Origin: Metallyticus violacea | Lineage: Eukaryota > Arthropoda > Insecta > Mantodea > Metallyticidae | Assembly: GCA_030762175.1 (NCBI GenBank) | Contig: CM060834.1 | Location: forward strand, 64,461,501 to 64,525,500 | DNA length: 64,000 nucleotides | Reading direction: 5' to 3' | Shown: in pieces, positions 9,918-22,200 of the stretch | Position numbering within the stretch: position 1 is the stretch's first letter | Layout of the letters: every line of letters starts with the position of its first letter | Notes under the pieces: model-generated | What the model saw: only the letters and a program-made list of their open reading frames with translations | Told to the model about the DNA's origin: nothing | Databases searched by the model: none | Made by a program: the position numbers and the translations under genes

Positions 9918-12900
9918 AATCTCGAAAAGAAAAAAGTTTTTTTTCGAAGTTTGGAAACTTCGTTTGAATCACTTTTTTTTCCGTTCTTATTTGAAATAAC
10001 TGGTTCTCTTTCATTATACAAGTTTGATAGCCTCAGTAAAGCATATTATGCGCAAAGAATCTCGAAAAGAAAAAAATTTTTTTCGAAGTTTGGAAACGTC
10101 GTTTGAATCACTTTTTTCCGTTCTTATTTGAGATTACTGGTTCTCTTTCATTATAGTAGTTTGATAGCCTCAGAAAAGCATATTATGCACAAAGAATCTC
10201 GAAAAGAAAAAAAATTTTTTTCGAAGTTTGGACACTTCGATAGAATCACTTTTTTTCCTATCTTATTTGAGATAACTGGTTCTCTTTCATTATACTAGTT
10301 TGATAGCCTCAGCAAAGCATATTATGCGCAAAGAATCTCGAAAAGAAAAAAAATTTTTTTCGAAGTTTGGAAACTTCGTTAGAATCACTTTTTTTCCGTT
10401 CTTATTTGAGATAACTGGTTCTCTTTCATTATACTAGTTTGATAGCCTCAGTAGAGCATATTATGCGCAAAGAATCTCGAAGAGAAAAAAATTTTTTTTC
10501 GAAGTTTGGAAACGTCGTTTGAATCACTTTTTTCCGTTCTTATTTGAGATTACTGGTTCTCTTTCATTATAGTAGTTTGATAGCCTCAGAAAAGCATATT
10601 ATGCACAAAGAATCTCGTAAAGAAAAAAAATTTTTTTCGAAGTTTGGAAACTTCGTTAGAATCACTTTTATTCCGTTCTTATTTGAGATAACTGGTTCTC
10701 TTTCATTATACTAGTTTGATAGCCTCAGAAAAGCATATTATGCGCTAAGAATCTCGAAAAGAAAAAAGTTTTTTTTCGAAGTTTGGAAACTTCGTTTGAA
10801 TAACTTTTTTTCCGTTCTTATTTGAGATAACTGGTTCTCTTTCGTTATACTAGTTTGATAACCTCAGAAAAGGATATTATGCGCAAAGAATCTCGAAAAA
10901 AAAAAGTTTTTTTTCGAAGTTTGGAAACTTCGTTTGAATCACTTTTTTTTCCGTTCTTATTTGAGATAACTGGTTCTCTTTCATTATACTAGTTTGATAG
11001 GCTCAGTAAAGCATATTATGCCCAAAGAATCTCGAAAAGAAAAAAAATTTTTTCGAAGTTTGGAATCGTCGTTTGAATCACTTTTTTCCGTTCTTATTTG
11101 AGATTACTGGTTCTCTTTCATTATACTAGTTTGATAGCCTCAGCAAAGCATATTATGCGCAAAGAATCTCGAAAAGAAAAAAAATTTTTTTCGAAGTTTG
11201 GAAACTTCGTTAGAATCACTTTTTTTCCGTTCTTATTTGAGATAACTGGTTCTCTTTCATTATACTAGTTTGATAGCCTCAGTAAAGCATATTATGCGCA
11301 AAGAATCTCGAAAAGAAAAAAATTTTTTTTCGAAGTTTGGAAACGTCGTTTGAATCACTTTTTTCCGTTCTTATTTGAGATTACTGGTTCTCTTTCATTA
11401 TAGTAGTTTGATAGCCTCAGAAAAGCATATTATGCACAAAGAATCTCGAAAAGAAAAAAAATTTTTTTCGAAGTTTGGAAACTTCGTTAGAATCACTTTT
11501 TTTCCGTTCTTATTTGAGATAACTGGTTCTCTTTAATTATACTAGTTTGATAGCCTCAGTAAAGCATATTATGCGCAAAGAATCTCGAAAAGAAAAAAGT
11601 TTTTTTTCGAAGTTTGGAAACTTCGTTTGAATCACTTTTTTTCCGTTCTTATTTGAGATAACTGGTTCTCTTTCATTATACTAGTTTGATAGCCTCAGTA
11701 AAGCATATTATGCGCAAAGAATCTCGAAAAGAAAAACAATTTTTTTCGAAGTTTGGAAATTTCGTTAGAATCACTTTTTTTCCGTTCTTATTTGAGATAA
11801 CTGGTTCTCTTTCATTATACTAGTTTGTTAGCCTCAGTAAAGCATATTATGCGCAAAGAATCTCGAAAAGAAAAAAAATTTTTTTCGAAGTTTGGAAACT
11901 TCCTTAGAATCACTTTTTTTCCGTTCTTATTTGAGATAACTGGTTCTCTTGCATTATACTAGTTTGATAGCCTCAGTAAAGCATATTATGGGCAAAGAAT
12001 CTCGAAAAGAAAAACATTTTTTTTCGAAGTTTGGAAACGTCGTTTGAATCACTTTTTTCCGTTCTTATTTGAGATTACTGCTTCTCTTTCATTATAGTAG
12101 TTTGATAGCCTCAGAAAAGCATATTATGCTCAAAGAATCTCGAAAAGAAAAAAAATTTTTTCCGAAGTTTGGAAACGTCGTTTGAATCACTTTTTTCCGT
12201 TCTTATTTGAGATTACTGGTTCTCTTTCATTATAGTAGTTTGATAGCCTCAGAAAAGCATATTATGCACAAAGAATATCGAAAAGAAAAAAAATTTTTTT
12301 CGAAGTTTGGAAACTTCGTTAGAATCACTTTTATTCCGTTCTTATTTGAGATAAATGGTTCTCTTTCATTATACTAGTTTGATAGCCTCAGAAAAGCATA
12401 TTATGCGCAAAGAATCTCGAAAAGAAAAAAGTTTTTTTTCGAAGTTTGGAAACTTCGTTTGAATCACTTTTTTTTCCGTTCTTATTTGAAATAACTGGTT
12501 CTCTTTCATTATACAAGTTTGATAGCCTCAGTAAAGCATATTATGCGCAAAGAATCTCGAAAAGAAAAAAATTTTTTTCGAAGTTTGGAAACGTCGTTTG
12601 AATCACTTTTTTCCGTTCTTATTTGAGATTACTGGTTCTCTTTCATTATAGTAGTTTGATAGCCTCAGAAAAGCATATTATGCACAAAGAATCTCGAAAA
12701 GAAAAAAAATTTTTTTCGAAGTTTGGACACTTCGATAGAATCACTTTTTTTCCTATCTTATTTGAGATAACTGGTTCTCTTTCATTATACTAGTTTGATA
12801 GCCTCAGCAAAGCATATTATGCGCAAAGAATCTCGAAAAGAAAAAAAATTTTTTTCGAAGTTTGGAAACTTCGTTAGAATCACTTTTTTTCCGTTCTTAT

Positions 12901-14907
12901 TTGAGATAACTGGTTCTCTTTCATTATACTAGTTTGATAGCCTCAGTAGAGCATATTATGCGCAAAGAATCTCGAAGAGAAAAAAATTTTTTTTCGAAGT
13001 TTGGAAACGTCGTTTGAATCACTTTTTTCCGTTCTTATTTGAGATTACTGGTTCTCTTTCATTATAGTAGTTTGATAGCCTCAGAAAAGCATATTATGCA
13101 CAAAGAATCTCGTAAAGAAAAAAAATTTTTTTCGAAGTTTGGAAACTTCGTTAGAATCACTTTTATTCCGTTCTTATTTGAGATAACTGGTTCTCTTTCA
13201 TTATACTAGTTTGATAGCCTCAGAAAAGCATATTATGCGCTAAGAATCTCGAAAAGAAAAAAGTTTTTTTTCGAAGTTTGGAAACTTCGTTTGAATAACT
13301 TTTTTTCCGTTCTTATTTGAGATAACTGGTTCTCTTTCGTTATACTAGTTTGATAACCTCAGAAAAGGATATTATGCGCAAAGAATCTCGAAAAAAAAAA
13401 GTTTTTTTTCGAAGTTTGGAAACTTCGTTTGAATCACTTTTTTTTCCGTTCTTATTTGAGATAACTGGTTCTCTTTCATTATACTAGTTTGATAGGCTCA
13501 GTAAAGCATATTATGCCCAAAGAATCTCGAAAAGAAAAAAAATTTTTTCGAAGTTTGGAATCGTCGTTTGAATCACTTTTTTCCGTTCTTATTTGAGATT
13601 ACTGGTTCTCTTTCATTATACTAGTTTGATAGCCTCAGCAAAGCATATTATGCGCAAAGAATCTCGAAAAGAAAAAAAATTTTTTTCGAAGTTTGGAAAC
13701 TTCGTTAGAATCACTTTTTTTCCGTTCTTATTTGAGATAACTGGTTCTCTTTCATTATACTAGTTTGATAGCCTCAGTAAAGCATATTATGCGCAAAGAA
13801 TCTCGAAAAGAAAAAAATTTTTTTTCGAAGTTTGGAAACGTCGTTTGAATCACTTTTTTCCGTTCTTATTTGAGATTACTGGTTCTCTTTCATTATAGTA
13901 GTTTGATAGCCTCAGAAAAGCATATTATGCACAAAGAATCTCGAAAAGAAAAAAAATTTTTTTCGAAGTTTGGAAACTTCGTTAGAATCACTTTTTTTCC
14001 GTTCTTATTTGAGATAACTGGTTCTCTTTAATTATACTAGTTTGATAGCCTCAGTAAAGCATATTATGCGCAAAGAATCTCGAAAAGAAAAAAGTTTTTT
14101 TTCGAAGTTTGGAAACTTCGTTTGAATCACTTTTTTTCCGTTCTTATTTGAGATAACTGGTTCTCTTTCATTATACTAGTTTGATAGCCTCAGTAAAGCA
14201 TATTATGCGCAAAGAATCTCGAAAAGAAAAACAATTTTTTTCGAAGTTTGGAAATTTCGTTAGAATCACTTTTTTTCCGTTCTTATTTGAGATAACTGGT
14301 TCTCTTTCATTATACTAGTTTGTTAGCCTCAGTAAAGCATATTATGCGCAAAGAATCTCGAAAAGAAAAAAAATTTTTTTCGAAGTTTGGAAACTTCCTT
14401 AGAATCACTTTTTTTCCGTTCTTATTTGAGATAACTGGTTCTCTTGCATTATACTAGTTTGATAGCCTCAGTAAAGCATATTATGGGCAAAGAATCTCGA
14501 AAAGAAAAACATTTTTTTTCGAAGTTTGGAAACGTCGTTTGAATCACTTTTTTCCGTTCTTATTTGAGATTACTGCTTCTCTTTCATTATAGTAGTTTGA
14601 TAGCCTCAGAAAACCATATTATGCTCAAAGAATCTCGAAAAGAAAAAAAATTTTTTCCGAAGTTTGGAAACGTCGTTTGAATCACTTTTTTCCGTTCTTA
14701 TTTGAGATTACTGGTTCTCTTTCATTATAGTAGTTTGATAGCCTCAGAAAAGCATATTATGCACAAAGAATATCGAAAAGAAAAAAAATTTTTTTCGAAG
14801 TTTGGAAACTTCGTTAGAATCACTTTTATTCCGTTCTTATTTGAGATAAATGGTTCTCTTTCATTATACTAGTTTGATAGCCTCAGAAAAGCATATTATG
14901 CGCAAAG
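9918..14907 (+). repeat. 2,495-bp tandem duplication inside HOR copy 2
   Basis: The left copy is about 9,918-12,412 and the right copy about 12,413-14,907. The join lies between 12,398 and 12,429, where both parents are identical. Before it the sequence follows the cagaaaagcatattatgcgc monomer of about 7,700; after it the sequence follows the aaaagtttttttt monomer of about 9,930. The two halves look almost identical; one difference is gaaaaccat near 14,611 against gaaaagcat near 12,116. Confidence 0.85.
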
Positions 14908-15210
14908 AATCTCGAAAAGAAAAAGGTTTTTTTCGAAGTTTAAAAACTTCGTTTGAATCACTTTTTTTCCGTTCTTATTTGAGATAAATGGTTCTCTTTC
15001 ATTATACTAGTTTGATAGCCTCAGCAAAGCATATTATGCACAAAGAATCTCGAAAAGAAAAAAATTTTTTTTCGAAGTTAGGAAACTTTGTTTTAATCAC
15101 TTTTTTTCCGTTCTTATTTGAGATAACTGGTTCTCTTTCATTATACTAGTTTGATAGCCTCAGTAAAGCATATTATGCGCATAGAATATGGAAAAGAAAA
15201 AAAATTTTTT

Positions 15211-15347
15211 TCGAAGTTTGGAAACGTCGTTTGAATCACTTTTTCCGTTCTTATTTGAGATTACTGGTTCTCTTTCCTTATACTAGTTTGATAACCTCAG
15301 AATAGCATATTATGCGCAAAGAATCTCGAAAAGAAAAAAGTTTTTTT
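15211..15347 (+). repeat. Mosaic monomer replacing three parental monomers
   Basis: In HOR copies 1, 2 and 4 three monomers stand here: one with cttatgtgag, ccttatac and gataacctcag; one with ttcgttatac and gaatcaag; and one with gtcgtttg, a short T-run, gattac and cagaatagc. In this copy a single 137-bp unit starts like the third (gtcgtttg, ctttttccg, gattactgg), changes to the first (ttccttatactag, gataacctcag), then returns to the third (aatagcatattatgcgc). Two switches in one unit point to a gene-conversion-like exchange. Confidence 0.8.
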
Positions 15348-16042
15348 TCGAAGTTTGGAAACTTCTTTAGAATCACTTTTTTTCCGTTCTTATTTGAGAT
15401 AACTGGTTCTCTTTCATTATACTAGTTTGATAGCCTCAGTAAAGCATATTGTGCGCAAAGAATCTGGAAAAGAAAAAAAATTTTTTTCGAAGTTTGGAAA
15501 CTTTGTTAGAATCACTTTTTTTCCGTTCTTATTTGAGATAACTGGTTCTCTTTCATTATACTAGTTTGATAGCCTCAGTAAAGCATATTATGCGCAAAGA
15601 ATCTCGAAAAGAAAAAAGTTTTTTTTCGAAGTTTGGAAACTTTGATTGAATCACTTTTTTTCCGTTCTTATTTGAGATAACTGGTTCTCTTTCATTATAC
15701 TAGTTTGATAGCCTCAGTAAAGAATATTATGCGCAAAGAATCTCGAAAAGAAAAAAAATTTTTTTCGAAGTTTGGAAACTTCGTTAGAATCACTTTTTTT
15801 CGGTTCTTATTTGAGATAACTGGTTCTCTTTCATTATACTAGTTTGATAGCCTCATTAAAGCATATTATGCGCAAAGAATCTCGAAAAGAATAAAAATTT
15901 TTTTCGAAGTTTGGAAACTTCCTTAGAATCACTTTTTTTCCGTTATTATTTGAGATAAGTGGTTCTCTTTCATTATACTAGTTTGATAGCCTCAGTAAAG
16001 CATATTATGCACAAAGAATCTCGAAAAGAAAAAAAATTTTTT

Positions 16043-16164
16043 TCGAAGTTTGGAAACTTCGGTAGAATCACTTTTTTTCCGTTCTTATTTGAGATAACTG
16101 GTTCTCTTTCATTATACTAGTTTGATAGCCTCACAAAGAATCTCGAAAAGAAAAAAAATTTTTT
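16043..16164 (+). repeat. Truncated 122-bp monomer, HOR copy 3
   Basis: The same 17-bp deletion occurs here with the same neighbours: a cttcggtag start, then a gtcgagtg monomer with a one-base loss in gagatactgg. The neighbour here reads gtcgagtgattc where the other copies read gtcgagtgaatc. Confidence 0.9.
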
Positions 16165-19100
16165 TCGAAGTTTGGAAACGTCGAGTGATTCACTTTTTTC
16201 CGTTCTTATTTGAGATACTGGTTCTCTTTCATTATAGTAGTTTGATAGGCTCAGAAAAGCATATTATGCGCAAAGATAATCGAAAAGAAAAAAAAATTTT
16301 TTCGAAGTTTAGAAACTTCGTTAGAATCACTTTTTTTCCGTTCTTATTTGAGATAACTGGTTCTCTTTCATTATACTAGTTTGATAGCCTCAGTAGAGCA
16401 TATTATGCGCAAAGAATCTCGAAGAGAAAAAAATTTTTTTTCGAAGTTTGGAAACGTCGTTTGAATCACTTTTTTCCGTTCTTATTTGAGATTACTGGTT
16501 CTCTTTCATTATAGTAGTTTGATAGCCTCAGAAAAGCATATTATGCACAAAGAATCTCGAAAAGAAAAAAAATTTTTTTCGAAGTTTGGAAACTTCGTTA
16601 GAATCACTTTTATTCCGTTCTTATTTGAGATAACTGGTTCTCTTTCATTATACTAGTTTGATAGCCTCAGAAAAGCATATTATGCGCTAAGAATCTCGAA
16701 AAGAAAAAAGTATTTTTTCGAAGTTTGGAAACTACGTTTGAATAACTTTTTTTCCGTTCTTATTTGAGATAACTGGTTCTCTTTCGTTATACTAGTTTGA
16801 TAACCTCAGAAAAGGATATTATGCGCAAAGAATCTCGAAAAGAAAAAAGTTTTTTTTCGAAGTTTGGAAACTTCGTTTGAATCACTTTTTTTTCCGTTCT
16901 TATTTGAAATAACTGGTTCTCTTTCATTATACAAGTTTGATAGCCTCAGTAAAGCATATTATGCGCAAAGAATCTCGAAAAGAAAAAAAATTTTTTCGAA
17001 GTTTGGAAACGTCGTTTGAATCACTTTTTTCCGTTCTTATTTGAGATTACTGGTTCTCTTTCATTATAGTAGTTTGATAGCCTCAGAAAAGCATATTATG
17101 CACAAAGAATCTCGAAAAGAAAAAAAATTTTTTTCGAAGTTTGGACACTTCGATAGAATCACTTTTTTTCCGATCTTATTTGAGATAACTGGTTCTCTTT
17201 CATTATACTAGTTTGATAGCCTCAGCAAAGCATATTATGCGCAAAGAATCTCGAAAAGAAAAAAAATTTTTTTCGAAGTTTGGAAACTTCGTTAGAATCA
17301 CTTTTTTTCCGTTCTTATTTGAGATAACTGGTTCTCTTTCATTATACTAGTTTGATAGCCTCAGTAGAGCATATTATGCGCAAAGAATCTCGAAGAGAAA
17401 AAAATTTTTTTTCGAAGTTTGGAAACGTCGTTTGAATCACTTTTTTCCGTTCTTATTTGAGATTACTGGTTCTCTTTCATTATAGTAGTTTGATAGCCTC
17501 AGAAAAGCATATTATGCACAAAGAATCTCGAAAAGAAAAAAAATTTTTTTCGAAGTTTGGAAACTTCGATAGAATCACTTTTATTCCGTTCTTATTTGAG
17601 ATAACTGGTTCTCTTTCATTATACTAGTTTGATAGCCTCAGAAAAGCATATTATGCGCTAAGAATCTCGAAAAGAAAAAAGTTTTTTTTTGAAGTTTGGA
17701 AACTTCGTTTGAATAACTTTTTTTCCGTTCTTATTTGAGATAACTGGTTCTCTTTCGTTATACTAGTTTGATAACCTCAGAAAAGGATATTATGCGCAAA
17801 GAATCTCGAAAAAAAAAAAGTTTTTTTTCGAAGTTTGGAAACTTCGTTTGAATCATTTTTTTTCCGTTCTTATTTGAGATAACTGGTTCTCTTTCATTAT
17901 ACTAGTTTGATAGGCTCAGTAAAGCATATTATGCGCAAAGAATCTCGAAAAGAAAAAAAATTTTTTCGAACTTTGGAATCGTCGTTTGAATCACTTTTTT
18001 CCGCTCTTATTTGAGATTACTGGTTCTCTTTCATTATACTAGTTTGATAGCCTCAGCAAAGCATATTATGCGCAAAGAATCTGGAAAAGAAAAAAAATTT
18101 TTTTCGAAGTTTGGAAACTTCGTTAGAATCACTTTTTTTCCGTTCTTATTTGAGATAACTGGTTCTCTTTAATTATACTAGTTTGATAGCCTCAGTAAAG
18201 CATATTATGCGCAAAGAATCTCGAAAAGAAAAAAGTTTTTTTTCGAAGTTTGGAAACTTCGTTTGAATCACTTTTTTTCCGTTCTTATTTGAGATAACTG
18301 GTTCTCTTTCATTATACTAGTTTGATAGCCTCAGTAAAGCATATTATGCGCAAAGAATCTCGAAAAGAAAAACAATTTTTTTCGAAGTTTGGAAATTTCG
18401 TTAGAATCACTTTTTTTCCGTTCTTATTTGAGATAACTGGTTCTCTTTCATTATACTAGTTTGTTAGCCTCAGTAAAGCATATTATGCGCAAAGAATCTC
18501 GAAAAGAAAAAAATTTTTTTTCGAAGTTTGGAAACTTCCTTAGAATCACTTTTTTTCCGTTCTTATTTGAGATAACTGGTTCTCTTGCATTATACTAGTT
18601 TGATAGCCTCAGTAAAGCATATTATGCGCAAAGAATCTCGAAAAGAAAAACATTTTTTTTCGAAGTTTGGAAACGTCGTTTGAATCACTTTTTTCCGTTC
18701 TTATTTGAGATTACTGCTTCTCTTTCATTATAGTAGTTTGATAGCCTCAGAAAAGCATATTATGCTCAAAGAATCTCGAAAAGAAAAAAAATTTTTTTCG
18801 AAGTTTGGAAACGTCGTTTGAATCACTTTTTTCCGTTCTTATTTGAGATTACTGGTTCTCTTTCATTATAGTAGTTTGATAGCCTCAGAAAAGCATATTA
18901 TGCACAAAGAATATCGAAAAGAAAAAAAAATTTTTTCGAAGTTTGGAAACTTCGTTAGAATCACTTTTATTCCGTTCTTATTTGAGATAAATGGTTCTCT
19001 TTCATTATACTAGTTTGATAGCCTCAGAAAAGCATATTATGCGCAAAGAATCTCGAAAAGAAAAAGGTTTTTTTCGAAGTTTAAAAACTTCGTTTTAATC

Positions 19101-19212
19101 ACTTTTTTTCCGTTCTTATTTGAGATAAATGGTTCTCTTTCATTATACTAGTTTGATAGCCTCAGCAAAGCATATTATGCACAAAGAATCTCGAAAAGAA
19201 AAAAATTTTTTT

Positions 19213-22200
19213 TCGAAGTTAGGAAACTTTGTTTTAATCACTTTTTTTCCGTTCTTATTTGAGATAACTGGTTCTCTTTCATTATACTAGTTTGATAGCC
19301 TCAGTAAAGCATATTATGCGCATAGAATATGGAAAAGAAAAAAAATTTTTTTCGAAGTTTGGAAACTTCGTTAGAATCACTTTTTTTCCGTTCTTATGTG
19401 AGATAACTGGTTCTCTTTCCTTATACTAGTTTGATAACCTCAGAAAAGGATATTATGCACAAAGAATCTCGAAAAGAAAAAATTTTTTTTTCGAAGTTTG
19501 GAAACTTCGTTAGAATCACTTTTTTCCGTTCTTATTTGAGATAACTGGTTCTCTTTCGTTATACTAGTTTGATAGCCTCAGTAAAGCATATTATGCGCAA
19601 AGAATCAAGAAAAGAAAAAAATTTTTTTTCGAAGTTTGGAAACGTCGTTTTAATCACTTTTTCCGTTCTTATTTGAGATTACTGGTTCTCTTTCATTATA
19701 GTAGTTTGATAGCCTCAGAATAGCATATTATGCGCAAAGAATCTCGAAAAGAAAAAAGTTTTTTTTCGAAGTTTGGAAACTTTGTTAGAATCACTTTTTT
19801 TCCGTTCTTATTTGAGATATTTGGTTCTCTTTCATTATACTAGTTTGATAGCCTCAGTAAAGCATATTATGCGCAAAGAATCTCGAAAAGAAAAAAGTTT
19901 TTTTTCGAAGTTTGGAAACTTTGATTGAATCACTTTTTTTCCGTTCTTATTTGAGATAACTGGTTCTCTTTCATTATACTAGTTTGATAGCCTCAGTAAA
20001 GAATATTATGCGCAAAGAATCTCGAAAAGAAAAAAAATTTTTTTCGAAGTTTGGAAACTTCGTTAGAATCACTTTTTGTCCGTTCTTATTTGAGATAACT
20101 GGTTCTCTTTCATTATACTAGTTTGATAGCCTCATTAAAGCATATTATGCGCAAAGAATCTCGAAAAGAATAAAAATTTTTTTCGAAGTTTGGAAACTTC
20201 CTTAAAATCACTTTTTTTCCGTTATTATTTGAGATAACTGGTTCTCTTTCATTATACTAGTTTGATAGCCTCAGTAAAGCATATTATGCACAAAGAATCT
20301 CGAAAAGAAAAAAAATTTTTTTCGAAGTTTGGAAACTTCGGTAGAATCACTTTTTTTCCGTTCTTATTTGAGATAACTGGTTCTCTTTCATTATACTAGT
20401 TTGATAGCCTCACAAAGAATCTCGAAAAGAAAAAAATTTTTTTTCGAAGTTTGGAAACGTCGAGTGAATCACTTTTTTCCGTTCTTATTTGAGATACTGG
20501 TTCTCTTTCATTATAGTAGTTTGATAGGCTCAGAAAAGCATATTATGCGCAAAGATAATCGAAAAGAAAAAAAAATTTTTTCGAAGTTTGGAAACTTCGT
20601 TAGAATCACTTTTTTTCCGTTCTTATTTGAGATAACTGGTTCTCTTTCATTATACTAGTTTGATAGCCTCAGTAGAGCATATTATGCGCAAAGAATCTCG
20701 AAGAGAAAAAAATTTTTTTTCGAAGTTTGGAAACGTCGTTTGAATCACTTTTTTCCGTTCTTATTTGAGATTACTGGTTCTCTTTCATTATAGTAGTTTG
20801 ATAGCCTCAGAAAAGCATATTATGCACAAAGAATCTCGAAAAGAAAAAAAATTTTTTTCGAAGTTTGGAAACTTCGTTAGAATCACTTTTATTCCGTTCT
20901 TATTTGAGATAACTGGTTCTCTTTCATTATACTAGTTTGATAGCCTCAGAAAAGCATATTATGCGCTAAGAATCTCGAAAAGAAAAAAGTTTTTTTTCGA
21001 AGTTTGGAAACTTCGTTTGAATAACTTTTTTTCCGTTCTTATTTGAGATAACTGGTTCTCTTTCGTTATACTAGTTTGATAACCTCAGAAAAGGATATTA
21101 TGCGCAAAGAATCTCGAAAAGAAAAAAGTTTTTTTTCGAAGTTTGGAAACTTCGTTTAAATCACTTTTTTTTCCGTTCTTATTTGAAATAACTGGTTCTC
21201 TTTCATTATACAAGTTTGATAGCCTCAGTAAAGCATATTATGCGCAAAGAATCTCGAAAAGAAAAAAATTTTTTTCGAAGTTTGGAAACGTCGTTTGAAT
21301 CACTTTTTTCCGTTCTTATTTGAGATTACTGGTTCTCTTTCATTATAGTAGTTTGATAGCCTCAGAAAAGCATATTATGCACAAAGAATCTCGAAAAGAA
21401 AAAAAATTTTTTTCGAAGTTTGGACACTTCGATAGAATCACTTTTTTTCCGATCTTATTTGAGATAACTGGTTCTCTTTCATTATACTAGTTTGATAGCC
21501 TCAGCAAAGCATATTATGCGCAAAGAATCTCGAAAAGAAAAAAAATTTTTTTCGAAGTTTGGAAACTTCGTTAGAATCACTTTTTTTCCGTTCTTATTTG
21601 AGATAACTGGTTCTCTTTCTATATACTAGTTTGATAGCCTCAGTAGAGCATATTATGCGCAAAGAATCTCGAAGAGAAAAAAATTTTTTTTCGAAGTTTG
21701 GAAACGTCGTTTGAATCACTTTTTTCCGTTCTTATTTGAGATTACTGGTTCTCTTTCATTATAGTAGTTTGATAGCCTCAGAAAAGCATATTATGCACAA
21801 AGAATCTCGAAAAGAAAAAAAATTTTTTTCGAAGTTTGGAAACTTCGTTAGAATCACTTTTATTCCGTTCTTATTTGAGATAACTGGTTCTCTTTCATTA
21901 TACTAGTTTGATAGCCTCAGAAAAGCATATTATGCGCTAAGAATCTCGAAAAGAAAAAAGTTTTTTTTCGAAGTTTGGAAACTTCGTTTGAATAACTTTT
22001 TTTCCGTTCTTATTTGAGATAACTGGTTCTCTTTCGTTATACTAGTTTGATAACCTCAGAAAAGGATATTATGCGCAAAGAATCTCGAAAAAAAAAAGTT
22101 TTTTTTCGAAGTTTGGAAACTTCGTTTCAATCACTTTTTTTTCCGTTCTTATTTGAGATAACTGGTTCTCTTTCATTATACTAGTTTGATAGGCTCAGTA

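Larger units (their letters stand above)
7883..15071 (+). repeat. Domain A HOR copy 2, enlarged by an internal duplication (52 monomers)
   Basis: The copy follows copy 1 at an offset of 4,694 bp until about 12,429. There it jumps back and repeats the sequence from about 9,903 onward, so marks such as atacaag (10,016 and 12,511) and ctttaat (11,531 and 14,026) recur 2,495 bp apart. The total length of 7,189 bp is exactly 4,694 + 2,495. The added segment is 18 monomers and is in register. Its end returns to the normal HOR order at aaaggttttttt near 14,923. Confidence 0.87.
15072..19212 (+). repeat. Domain A HOR copy 3, four monomers shorter (30 monomers)
   Basis: The copy is 4,141 bp, which is 4,694 minus 276 minus 277. 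The first loss of two monomers is just after 15,211, where one mosaic monomer stands for three. The second loss of two monomers is near 18,060-18,104, where the cagcaaag monomer is followed directly by the ctggaaaag / ctttaattat monomer. Otherwise the order of marks follows copies 1 and 2, including the 17-bp deletion monomer at 16,043-16,164. Confidence 0.83.
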
